From contig JAGTJL010000007.1 in assembly GCA_020746875.1 (NCBI GenBank), positions 248,001 to 312,000 of the forward strand: 64,000 nt of DNA, given 5' to 3'. The stretch is from Rhexocercosporidium sp. MPI-PUGE-AT-0058. Lineage: Eukaryota; Ascomycota; Leotiomycetes; Helotiales. The position numbers were made by a program, and so were the translations under genes. Of this stretch, positions 1-9,577 are shown in pieces (the stretch's first letter is position 1; each line of letters begins with the position of its first letter). The notes below the pieces were generated by a model that did no database searches, was not told the origin of the DNA, and saw only the letters and a list, made by a program, of their open reading frames with translations.

Positions 1-300
1 ACTTCCTCGCATGATGCCCAGCCATTCGTCTTTCCAGATTGGGAGCTTGTAGGCGCCTCCAATGCAACACCTTTCGATGACAGTGACTTGGAGCACCTCG
101 GCCGTCGTTCCCATGCCCACTTTTATCGGCTACCCGCTCTAGGAGCTCCAGAAATCCCATCTTCTCTTGGCTTTCATTATGGATATGAATCGAGCTATCA
201 AAATCATCCTCATTCAATTGTGCGGGATCAACCTCTTGTACAAGGAAACACTGGGACTAGAAGTCTTTGGCTTTCTGGTTTTCATTCTACTGGAGCTTGA
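1..300 (+). CDS. 3' end of a protein-coding gene, product unknown (cut by window edge)
   Basis: Frame 1 is open from the first base to a TGA at 298-300, giving about 99 residues with no in-frame start needed inside the window. The stretch is rich in Ser, His, Gly and Pro and begins with an acidic segment (FPDWELVGAS, then PFDDSDLEHL). It ends LSGFHSTGA. I see no signal peptide, membrane segment or catalytic motif. It could be the C-terminus of a regulatory protein or the last exon of an unrecognised gene. The upstream part lies outside the window. The call rests only on an unbroken frame with plausible composition, so a chance ORF is possible. Confidence 0.4.
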   Translation, partial: TSSHDAQPFVFPDWELVGASNATPFDDSDLEHLGRRSHAHFYRLPALGAPEIPSSLGFHYGYESSYQNHPHSIVRDQPLVQGNTGTRSLWLSGFHSTGA

Positions 301-2337
301 ATAGCTGTTGATTACTTGCCCTGAACTTCGGCAACGAGGAAAATTACATCCACCAAGGCTATGGGATGAGAAACGTGTGGAAAGAAAAACCCTCGCAGAG
401 CGACTTTAAATTCGATCAGTTCAACACTTCCAACCCTTACACAACCTCTACTAAATAATGTTCCAAGCCGAGCGTTTATCTCAGCTTAGCCATCAGTCTG
501 CTTAGACGATCGCGAGTGATAAGCATGAAGTAGGAAGGCCCAAAAAAGGATGTCTTATTATTATAATCTGCTCAGATTATTAACTACGGATTTTTATTGT
601 AATCACGTGTTCGTTTCCTTTAATAGTTTTATTAAATCAAATCGCACAGTTTCCTAAAACCCTTCGTAATAATAATCCGTCTCAAAATACTACCTTTTAC
701 TGGTAGGGAATTCATTGAAATGACCTAGTGTTAGTCTCCCTAAATTCTGTGTAAGGCGCAGCCTGGTAGATTCGCTGCTTTGCAGATCAGGCCGCAAACT
801 ATATATTCGGCTCGCAAAGATGCCGTTGGATGCTAACTAATCTTTATTTAGCCTAGCGCCTAATAAGAATCCTAAGTTTGCGATCCTAAAATATCCCTAG
901 ATGTCGGCATTCCTCACGCTAAAGCTGACCCAAACCAGCTCGAGCTTGTTTTCTTAAATAGTAAGTCTTAAATATAAGTAGCTCTGGGGGAAGAAGGTGC
1001 TGCGTTCGCGAATTAACGAATATAGTAATAGCTGCCGCTGTTATATTTTATCCCGAACTTTAGCGTATTCATCACCTACTACCCTCTTCCTGCTTACATC
1101 CTCGAACTCTTCTATTTACCTCCGTTTATTAACTTACGGTAATATAAATTTGTTTCTTTCTTCTCTTTTCTAATTAATATAACCTCGCGTTAAGCAAACC
1201 GAAACATCTAAAAGGTTAGGCGGTAACGCTTAATACTAAAAGACGAAAGTAAGTAAACTATTCATACTAGTTATGTACTTTAACTAATTATTAATAAAAA
1301 AGCGGCTATAAGAGATTAAGAAAGAACGACCACAACTTCCTTCTCGTAAAAGCGCACGTCTACGCCGCTAAGTTCGTATTATATCTAAGGACAGCGAATT
1401 AAAGCACCGCTTTCCTCCTTAATTAGTAAAGCTCCTGGCAAAATGGAAGGCATAGTACTCTCCTCTTATTATACTATAAAGCCAACTTAAGTCAAGTGGA
1501 ATCCGGCTGTTGCCACACTTCGATCTTATTAGTAAAGTCTTAAAATAAATCCACGATTAGCTCTGTTCGGTAGTTCGTGTATTCTATTGACCAACCTTAA
1601 TGAATTCCTCCTATCTTCCAAGAATGTCCCCCATTATCTAGCATTCACACACGATCTAGAGTATTTAAGACAGAAGTCCTCCCTTTCCTTTTCTGTCCAG
1701 CCCACGGGCTTTTTGCGGTTGGTCAGAGAAGGAAGACCTTGTCGCACTACCTCTAGCTAGCTACCTCTTGCTCCCAAGTGCGTGCAAGGCAGTTTCCTCG
1801 TGATATCCCAGAACAATGTGACCGTTGGCGCCTAGTTCAAGCTCAAGTTAGACTAGTTTCTTAAATACCTAGGGAGCTAGGGAAGAGAGTAACCTACAAT
1901 GGCACAGGATGGCCATGGAGCATATACAGTTCACTGTATCTATGGAATGACTGCCAAGTTAGTTGTTCTGAGAATGAATTATGGACACAGCAAACCGATG
2001 GAAGTTGGCAGTAGGGCTGCAGGAATGACACAAAATTTCAAGGAGAATTGTAACTGCAAGGACAGGAGTAGAAGAAGATTCTTGGGACTTGCCGTCGGGG
2101 AAGGATGAGGACGCCAAACGCCTCCAGCCTCTTAAGACTGGCGATACTTGTCCCTTCTGAAGCCGCGAGAAGCCAGCCCAAAATGCCGATGAAACCCGCC
2201 ACAGACAAGGCCACGCCAAACACATCGACATAAAGCTTGCTGAAGTCCGCCTGGCTTTTGAGTAAACCTAAAACCCTGGCACCAAGAACTCTCCAAGCCC
2301 ATCTGCTTGACCAATTCGGAAAAAAAAATCCTCAAAA
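301..2337. other. Gene-free stretch with AT-rich tract
   Basis: No convincing gene. From about 540 to 1640 the DNA is AT-rich, with many TA steps and stops in every frame, a composition like the RIP-damaged element at 2.8-4.6 kb. It probably holds decayed repeat DNA. I could not find matching terminal inverted repeats or a target duplication for it. From about 1650 to 2337 composition returns to normal; short overlapping ORFs there lie on both strands and show no family signal. Confidence 0.5.
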
Positions 2338-2770
2338 ATGGACTGTAGGTGTAAGCCAGATCAACCATCCACTTGCGATGGCCATGGATTGACGGCATGG
2401 TTCGATGACTTCTTCGCCGCCGTGATAACTATTGGCACCCTAGGCGCCGGATTCACATTCAGCGTGATATTCTCCACCCTCGAAGACCTCGACAAAACTG
2501 TGGACACCAATTTAGTTCGGCACTTCCTCATAGTCGCCTGGATATTATTCGTCCTATCAATCGCAATAGCTTCTATATGCGCTGCAGTCTTCCGGTTCAC
2601 GAACGAATACTTGGTTGCGAATCTTAACGGCAAGAAACACTGGGCTACCATCGTTGTGTCGTTGTACTCTATCGTACTGCAGTTGCTGGTTGTAGCAGCG
2701 TTTTTGATGTCCGCGAGGGCACTGAGAATGTATGACGATGAGACCGGGAAGGTGGCTGTATGGCTTGTTA

Positions 2771-2817
2771 ACGTCCCACCCCACCATTTGGCCTACCCCC
2801 CTATTTGGCCTACTTCG
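2771..2817 (+). repeat. Left terminal inverted repeat of the Fot1-like element
   Basis: 47 bp matching the reverse complement of 4530-4576 at 41 positions. The six differences (repeat positions 12, 15, 20, 24, 32 and 44) are all C/T or G/A transitions, as RIP would leave. It begins ACGTCCCACC and contains TTTGGCCTAC twice. Confidence 0.93.
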
Positions 2818-4529
2818 CTTAATTCTAATACTTCTTCTTTAAGAGTTAATAACTTTATTTTACGTTAACTTTTATATAAGATATTATAGAATCTAAATCT
2901 CCTTCTGATTCTGATTCTTTTGATATAATTTGACGTTCTCTAGTCGTAATTTAAGCCTCAATAGCACGAATCGTCGCAAACTTAGAATTTGGACTGGTCT
3001 GAACCTTCCTCTTTTTCTTCGGCCTCAAGTGCTCTAATCTCTTTTCTAGCTCTTTAATTCTAAGGTTTGCCTTCCTTAATTCGTATTCTTTTTTAAAGAG
3101 TAAACGTTACGTCAGAAGTTAGTTATATGATTTACTAGTTAAAGAGCGAATCTGTAAGTGTAAATCTTTCCGTGCTTTTAAAGTTTAAAGCTTAATTAAA
3201 GTATTAAAAATATCCGAAGGTAGTATTAGCGTCTCTTGAGGCTTTAAGAGCGTTAAATATATCGATTTATTATTGTTTTTTAATAACAGAGAGCTTATCA
3301 GCGGTTTAGCGACAGATACTGGCTATAGACTTATAATATTTTACCCCGATTTGATATTTAAGAGTATAATACTCTTTTGACGTGCTTTCTAGTAGTAAAT
3401 AAAAAATTGCGCTTACTTATTAATATCGAATCGATGAGAGAATTTGATTTTTGTAGCTCTTTCTAATAAGCACGCTTAAGAAAAGAGAAAACCGTCAAAT
3501 CGAGAGGTTATAAGACGTATGACGTGTGTGCAAGTAAAAATAAAAAGTAAATATTATACTTAAGGCATTTTTAAAGGAATTCTATAGTCTCGTGGCTCTT
3601 ATAGCTGTTTCGAATAAGGAGTCTCGCAGAATTGTCGCGTGATTACGTCTAAGAGATAAATACCTTTTTTAATCACTTCAGAGCTGTAGTATCGCTAGTC
3701 TACTTATTTTCAGTAATAGTAAAGTGCTAATTATCGAATATCTTTAGCTAAAATAGAAACTATTATTATTAAACTAACTCTCTCTTGTAAATTACTAAAT
3801 ATAGTATCGATTCGCCTATTGCAAAGATATATTTAATAATTGTCGTTTAAATACGTGAACTTAGCTGTTTTCTTTAAATCTTACGTATCTTAATACTCTT
3901 TACAATATATCTATTAAGATCATAACCTTTTATAATACCTGTCTCGTTTATATTCTATTATTAATTAGCTGGAATAGCTTTAATAGCCGGAATTTCTAAT
4001 TTTTGAAACTAAGGACGAATAATTTCAGACCGAGCGCAATTAATACGTATAAAATCGACGCATATCTGCTTTTTAATCTTAAGAATAGGATTACGAGCTA
4101 AAAATCGTGCTATTTAGTGTTTTCCAAGTAGTTTATAATCCTTTTAGAAGACGAGGAGCTTCTCTCTAAAAACCCGAATCTATGCGTGCGTAACTCTATA
4201 GCTAAGAGCTTCTTAAGTCAAAATCCAATTAGTTAATTAATCTTTAACTACTGTAAGTAGCTTTTACAAGTGATTAGCGGCCTCCTTATATAGTCATGTC
4301 GTTACGTTGCGATAACGAAAGGTAAACCTTAGAACACCCTACTTTAAAGCAGCCTTTCGTAAAAACTTGCTATTTGCGATTTTATTTAAAGCGTACCTAA
4401 TGTTATATTCGGTATATTAAGGCTTTATTATGTAAATAACTAATATTCTAAATTTAAAAGAAATCGATTAAAGAATCAAATAATAATTAATTATTGAAGT
4501 GAAGAGGTAAGAGTAGCGCTGAGGTTACC

Positions 4530-4576
4530 CGAGGTAGGCCAAATGGGGGGGTGGGCTAAATAGTAGGGTGGGACGT
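4530..4576 (-). repeat. Right terminal inverted repeat of the Fot1-like element
   Basis: Partner of the repeat at 2771-2817, ending GGTGGGACGT and followed directly by the second TA copy at 4577-4578 and then the resumed reading frame of the host gene. Confidence 0.93.
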
Positions 4577-4628
4577 TAGTACAATTGAGTGTATTCTGGT
4601 TGTTTGCTGGCTAGCAATGCCTATGTAA

Positions 4629-5025
4629 GACCTATCCGAGTTTTCTCAAGCTTTTGAACTAATAAGAGACCAGATGTTACGTTTACTATAATGCCTGCAT
4701 ATATGTTCAAGTAGAGCGTGTTTACCTTCGGTTCAATACTGTGGTCTATAGGCCCCGATAACTCAGTTGGTGTGAGCTCTGCCTCAGCTGCATTACAGCT
4801 CCCGACGAAGTCTCCAAGGAAGAAGAGATTGCAATTATGAGCTATCGAGTATTCGGGTTTGTCCCGAGAAGTCGGAAGTGGGCGAGTAGACTCAAGCCTC
4901 CCCAGCCAGATCTTGCACGGCTGGTTTGCTCTAAAACGCTCTTCTCCCTGCTTAAGCGTATAATGGTGAGTTGCCCTAATTAATATTTAATTCAGCTCAA
5001 CTTGAACTTACCGACCTCAGATATG
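4629..5025. other. Gene-free spacer
   Basis: No supported gene. A short stretch around 4755-4790 resembles the 5' half of a tRNA (CTCAGTTGGTGTGAGC) but has no matching second half; see the rejected items. Confidence 0.4.
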
Positions 5026-5640
5026 AGAACAAGGACAACAGCGACAGTCTCTTGTCGGCATTTAACCGTCTTGTGCTTCCGCCCGGGCATCGTGAGATGG
5101 TTAGGCCCTGGTAGCTCAACGCTTCCGTAGCAAACAGAACTTATTCGACAGAGATGAGAAGACTGATCTTATCCGTGCTAAAGGTAGGAGTTGGACCTCG
5201 CTTGTTTCGGCCGGTTTTAGTCGTTCTATATCTGATGTAGATAGTCTTTTAGGCAAGGGCCTTATTCTACTACTTCATGGAGCACCAGGGGTTAGCAATC
5301 GCAACAGCACATCCCCAGGGTGCTACTGGATATAACTTGCAGACTACTCCCCAAATGGCAGGTTCGCAAGGCCAACAGTCAGTGTCTCTTACCTCCAACT
5401 CTAGACAGGATACCATGAAGCCATCCAGGGTTTTGCAAGCGTAAACGACCCCACCAACTATCCTGGCACCCAGCAAGGACTAAACCATCAAACCCAGTCC
5501 TCCTACACCAATGTGCGCCAGGGTGCGCCTCCTCTAGAATTTGGCCAACTGAGCCGAGTGAACCCGTAAGGTTATCAGACAGTGCCCCAGGGAGGGCCTC
5601 CGAATGTGGTGCACTAGTTGATGTGTATGCTTAGAAACAT
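5026..5640 (+). pseudogene. Chimeric relic: AAA-ATPase fragment joined to a Gln-rich coding fragment
   Basis: From about 5030 the plus strand reads SAFNRLVLPPGHREMV, a frameshift near 5100, then AQRFRSKQ and TDLIRAK. After a plausible 71-nt GT-AG intron (about 5186-5256) comes GKGLILLLHGAPG. This is the region leading into the Walker A loop of fungal AAA-type ATPases, which normally continues G-x-GKT. Here it stops being AAA-like immediately after GAPG (about 5287) and is replaced by Gln/Ser-rich sequence, running in one frame to a TAA near 5443 and then in another (VNDPTNYPGTQQGLNHQTQ) with a TAA where Gln would be natural. It looks like two unrelated decayed gene pieces fused by a rearrangement. 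No functional product is likely. Confidence 0.65.
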
Positions 5641-6195
5641 GCTGACACATCATGAAGAATGGGGACATACATTACATTCGTTTCTCCGCGTGCTTTGTAT
5701 GCGTTTATGCTTCCGACTCATCTGCCTGCTCTCTTAAGCATTCTGTCTCCTCAATTTGTGTCTTTATAAGCTCTGAACTCAACTAGCTAAAACCGGAGAA
5801 AGAAGACTCTTTTGGCACCTCCCAAGTCATAAACTGTAGCTCAAGGACAAGAACCTAAGACCAGAGGCTAATGCTGACGCCATTGTTTTGGGAATCCGGC
5901 TATAGGCTAATAAGTTGACAACTTTGTCGTTAGCGCTCTTTCTGGAGACTACGGAGATGTGAGGATAATAATTGTCAGGTATAATTAGGGTCAGGAATAG
6001 CACAGTTGAGCAGTAGAAGAGAAGTGATTTCATTAACCAGATAAACATCAAAACTAGGTAAGTACACAACAACCAGGACCTCATATGCGACTCGGCACCT
6101 CCACTGTCCCTGCAATGTAATGACGGAAGAATGCAGGACGGTGCAAAGCACCTCATGAGGTCTTGGGTAGCGGATGTAAATCCATCATTTCGTCC
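5641..6195. other. Gene-free spacer
   Basis: A minus-strand open stretch at 5827-6156 has a hydrophobic core but no family signal or good gene context. I see no supported gene here. Confidence 0.4.
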
Positions 6196-6468
6196 CTAAA
6201 TACTCCTCTCAGCAGGCGTTGATCCTAACAAAGTCCCCAACAACGGAATGCATGCAAACTGCGACTGATCCTGTCGAATGGGAAGTGCCGTGCAAGTGCC
6301 AGTTACAGAGAACCCATTAATCTCCCCTGAATTACATGACTTCACAATATCTGCCTCGGTGCAACGTTCAATGGGTAGAATGGCTTGTGGAAGTGCTGAT
6401 GCCAGAGCCAGGAGGCTGAAGACGGAGACGAGTGTGATTTGCACTACTGGAAACGTCAGTGAACGCAC
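6196..6468 (-). CDS. Small secreted Cys-containing protein, start codon missing
   Basis: An open frame of 90 codons with a strong N-terminal hydrophobic stretch (ITLVSVFSLLALASALPQA) that looks like a signal peptide ending at A-L-P. About 60 mature residues follow with four cysteines (in ERCTEADIVKSC, GTCTAL and FACIPL). The first in-frame codons are GTG (6468 and 6444), and I find no in-frame ATG after the upstream stop. The GTG at 6444 sits exactly where a typical M-Q-I/F-T-L-V signal-peptide start would be. A 45-nt intron with donor GTAAGT (about 6497) and a CTGAC branch site can be drawn into the leader but adds no ATG. A TATA box lies upstream at 6595-6602. It may be a start-loss pseudogene or begin in an unseen exon. 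Four Cys argues against a hydrophobin, which has eight. Confidence 0.45.
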   Translation of the reverse strand: MRSLTFPVVQITLVSVFSLLALASALPQAILPIERCTEADIVKSCNSGEINGFSVTGTCTALPIRQDQSQFACIPLLGTLLGSTPAERSI

Positions 6469-6594
6469 TAGGCATAGAGCATGTTACTTACTTGAGGAGG
6501 TCTGAGTGCACGAAGTGGCAGCTTGACTTCGATTCTTTATCTGAGTATGTCAGTGTGTCGTTTGACCAGACTTGACTGTCGAACTCTTCTGGGC

Positions 6595-6602
6595 TTTATA
6601 TA
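6595..6602 (-). promoter_or_regulatory. TATA box for the small secreted protein gene
   Basis: The minus strand reads TATATAAAG here, about 130 bp before the secreted-protein frame and about 50 bp from the inner edge of the hAT-like element at 6655. Position and motif fit a core promoter for a leader of about 100 nt. Confidence 0.45.
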
Positions 6603-6654
6603 TGCTCCTATGCTGCCCCGGATCTACATTCCAAAGATCTACAGTACCATCGAA

Positions 6655-7285
6655 CAGTGTGAGCAAAATTGATCATATAAATCAATTAATATTTGATTAA
6701 CTTGATTTGATTTGATTTTGATTAATCGAAATTTTACTTGATTTGATTTGATTAATTAATCTAGATTAATCTAGATTAATTTGATTAATGATTTTTTCTT
6801 TAGATATTTAAATATAATATAAGAATGATTAAATAAGCCAGTATTTTAATAAATAATGAATGAATTAAAGAATAATCAACTTATAAAATAATTGATTAAA
6901 TAAATAACAAGTAAAAACCTGTTGAATTCTTTAGATTAGTATTTAGAACTTGCTGACAAATACAAACACTTGCTTATAAATAGGTTTTCTATTAATAAAA
7001 CCTTTTGCTTTTCGATCTTAAAACAGACTATATTATTACTAAGTTATTAATAAGGCTTACTAATCCAATATTAATTACTAATTAAGTGTTATAAATTAAA
7101 TTAAATATGTTTCTTACTTTATTTGGGTTAAGCCAGGCTCTCTAGATTAACCGAGACTGTTAGACTTTAATTGATTCTATTATTAGTATATACTAATCTT
7201 CTTTAAGCTTAGTTTTAAAATCTAGTCCCAATTAGGATGCGGCTCTTATATTAAATCAAATCAAATCAAATCATTTTTCACACTG
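6655..7285. mobile_element. Non-autonomous hAT-like element (MITE-like), 631 bp
   Basis: The element starts CAGTGTGAGC and ends with the reverse complement of CAGTGTGAAA. It is flanked on both sides by the 8-bp direct duplication CCATCGAA (6647-6654 and 7286-7293). An 8-bp duplication with short TIRs starting CAG is the hAT pattern. Near both ends are runs of TTGATTTGATT in opposite orientation, like subterminal transposase-binding repeats. The interior is very AT-rich and has no coding capacity, so it would need a transposase from elsewhere. The duplication is perfect, suggesting a fairly recent insertion or good preservation. Confidence 0.85.
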
Positions 7286-7293
7286 CCATCGAA

Positions 7294-8959
7294 TGATCCA
7301 CTACTTTACGATTGAAACCTCGGTCTTCCCTTGTTTATTTGCTCTAAATCACAACTTTTCGCCTAACTACTGTAGATCTTGGTCGATCACATGGACATAA
7401 TCGATAAGCTGAGATTCTAAAATGTCGATGGTGTCAAAAAAGCATGGCGCTGCTGCTGAACCCCACTGCGGGGTACATGGATAGACACCGAGGTCCAGTT
7501 AGAAATCCCCACGATCTCCACAACCGACAATAAAACCCGAGGTTCCTGTTCTGCTGCTATTCTTGATCTCGTGTATTTCACGCACTGTGTCATGCGTCTT
7601 GACAACCATGTCCCGGCAATTTAACCTTCGGAATGGAGATAAGAGGCCCAGGGGTGGATGTAAGATAGAACGCAAGCTCGCTAGCCAGCTGGTAAAGCGC
7701 GTTCTATCTTCCCATGGCCTCAGAAGTTCTAAGGAAATGATATTTTCGGAGTGGCATTTATGGGACACTTCCTAATCTTTCACATGGAGTATAAAAGGTA
7801 AAAAAGCTGGAGCTCAAATATACATATTGGAGGAAGACTCAGCTGGTCTTCGGATTATTGTAACTAGTCATCTTCCTCATGTGTCGTAAGGTCTCGTTAT
7901 AATTCAGCTAATTTCTCAACTATGTTTCCTGTCCTATATCCATCCCATCCCCATACTGATATTTTCATCGAAGTATTCCCTTTTTTTTTTTATAGAAATT
8001 CAGGTCCATCCTAGAGGCTACAACAGGTATTCGTCTATTGAGGAGAGGAAGTTTGTGGTTGAGGGGGCGATGGATAGTGAATTGTCTTCATAGCACGACG
8101 CTATAAGAGCATATAACAGAGGTGGTTTCAAATGAATCGTGTTGCCTTTCATGAGGATAGGCGATTTATGGTTGGTGGATAGGAAACGGGGAATGTTCAG
8201 GTCATTGAAGGACTTCAAGGAGGGAGGAAAATGCCGACAGTAAAAAGTGCGACAGCCAAAACGGAATTAGGGAGGAATAAATTTGAAAATAAACTTGATG
8301 ACAGAGATATTGGAATGGAATCTCAAACGACAGCTTAAAATGGGAATGCATCTGTAGTCTTGATTCATCTCTGTCTATATAATCTAAATGATGGAATAAT
8401 TGGATGAATGAGCATTGCGTTCACGTCGCGAGTTTCCCACCTTCTTCCCAGTCTAGTTCTATGGCCATCAGCTTCTACTTTCATAGCAGATTAAGTCCAA
8501 ATTCAAAGAAAACGAGATGCGAGGGCATAAGACCAAAAGTTTGAAGTGTTCACAGCTAGTCTTCTTGAGACACTGTACGTAGAATTGGATTTCTAAACTG
8601 CTAAGTCTGCATGTCTTGTCGCACTAAAATGCCTACTTATACAATAGCAATCAAAAGTAGGTACAGAAAGAGTTACCGGCAAGAAAAGTTTTGCTCTATA
8701 CTTTTAGCACTCACTTCATTACAATTTTCTCATGTGGATTGATTGGCTCATCATATAGACGAGGCTGAAGATTTTTCGCGAGGCGGGGATCTCCGAATTG
8801 CGGTGGGGTTGACCTCCAGCTCGAGAATCGAGACTCAAGTCAAGATCTTTAATCTACTATAAAACTAAAGCTGAGTCTGCCAAATCCTTCATTTCTAATT
8901 GATCTCTTCTGTCCATCTCTCAGAGGTACTCTCCGCCCTCTACCGACATCATCGAGCAG
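7294..8959. other. Gene-free stretch upstream of the hydroxyisourate hydrolase gene
   Basis: Only short overlapping ORFs on both strands (for example 7499-7768 minus, 8018-8218 minus) without domains or signal peptides. The last few hundred bases presumably hold the promoter and leader of the gene starting at 8960. No TATA box is obvious. Confidence 0.4.
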
Positions 8960-9577
8960 ATGAGCATTCTCCTCAACTCTTCCATTGACTCTCCCCACCA
9001 ACGCCTCGAAGCCCTCTCCTCCCATCTTCAACCTCCAACCACCATGAGCACCGCCACCAGGCCTCCTATAACCTGTCACGTCCTCGACACGACGACCGGC
9101 CGTCCAGCCGCCAACCTAGAAGTCAAGCTCTCCTGCTGCGATTTCCCAGATATCATCTTCGAAGGCACGACTAACACCGATGGGCGGATTGCTTCGTGGG
9201 GAAACAAGCAGGGCACTGCTGGAGAATATGTTGTTTCGAAGGGTGGAGTAATACCTGCGCTGTCTGCAATTATTGCTGAGCAGGCTGCGAAGGAGGGGAA
9301 TGCGACGAGTGAGTTCACAGATTGTGGTGTTTGGAGTTCAGGAAACTGATGTTGGCAGGACCGATTGGATCGAGTCTCTGGAAATTGCAGTTTAATACTG
9401 GTGCTCATTACGGTATTGGGAATACATTCTTCCCTGTGAGTATCTCCATATAGGTCCGATGCTGGAATCTGACTTCTGCAGATCGTTGAACTCTCGTTCC
9501 TGGTCGTTCGAGATGAACACTTCCACGTACCCCTCCTACTCGGTCCATACAGCTTCACGACATACAGAGGAAGCTAG
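8960..9577 (+). CDS. 5-hydroxyisourate hydrolase, peroxisomal (transthyretin-like)
   Basis: Hydrolyses 5-hydroxyisourate to OHCU in urate breakdown. Three exons, 8960-9308, 9359-9435 and 9482-9577, give 173 residues. Family signs: ITCHVLDTTTGRPA with conserved His40, Arg76 in TNTDGRIA, His157 in HFHVPLLLGPYSF, and the diagnostic C-terminal YRGS. Two starts compete: ATG at 8960 and ATG at 9044 (MSTATRPP). I chose the first because residues 15-23, RLEALSSHL, fit the PTS2 consensus R-L-x5-H-L exactly; urate oxidation is peroxisomal and some HIU hydrolases of other eukaryotes carry PTS2. Starting at 9044 would give a cytosolic 145-residue enzyme of ordinary family length. Both introns are about 50 nt. 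Confidence 0.93.

Larger units (their letters stand above)
2771..4576 (-). mobile_element. RIP-degraded Fot1/pogo-type DNA transposon (Tc1/mariner superfamily)
   Basis: A 1806-bp element bounded by 47-bp terminal inverted repeats beginning ACGTCCCACC and flanked on both sides by TA (2769-2770 and 4577-4578), the target duplication expected of Tc1/mariner elements. The minus strand carries a dead transposase. Near 4380-4250 are remnants of the N-terminal DNA-binding region (for example ANSKFLRKAALK, then a stop). At 3954-3937 lies NINETG, which aligns with the NMDETG catalytic motif of the Fot1 family, with Asp replaced by Asn. At about 3099-2865 is the Lys-rich coiled C-terminus (RLEHLRPKKKRKVQ) followed by PNSKFATI. 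Many Gln or Trp codons now read as stops. Size and TIR length resemble Fot1 and, from memory, the Botrytis element Flipper. It cannot encode an active transposase. Confidence 0.93.
2338..4628 (+). pseudogene. Four-helix membrane protein gene split by a Fot1-like transposon
   Basis: The 5' part (2338-2769) encodes 144 residues, from MDCRCKPDQP to a segment ending KVAVWLV. Hydrophobic stretches lie near residues 25-45, 63-85 and 101-122. The frame then runs into transposon sequence starting at 2771. On the other side, 4578-4628 continues the same frame with another hydrophobic segment (IECILVVCWLAM) and a TAA at 4626-4628. If the 1806-bp element plus one TA copy is left out, the two halves join in frame as a 160-residue protein with about four membrane segments. 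This resembles small fungal membrane proteins of unknown role; I do not recognise the family. As it stands, the product would lose its last helix and gain about 32 foreign residues. The target gene seems intact apart from the insertion. Confidence 0.75.

Noticed and set aside
4750..4795. tRNA-like 5' half (A-box-like CTCAGTTGGTGTGAGC)
   Set aside because: No B box (GGTTCRANNCC) at the right distance and no acceptor-stem pairing; at most a SINE fossil.
5827..6156. 109-codon minus-strand ORF with a hydrophobic centre
   Set aside because: No signal peptide at the start, no family, and lies in a decayed region.
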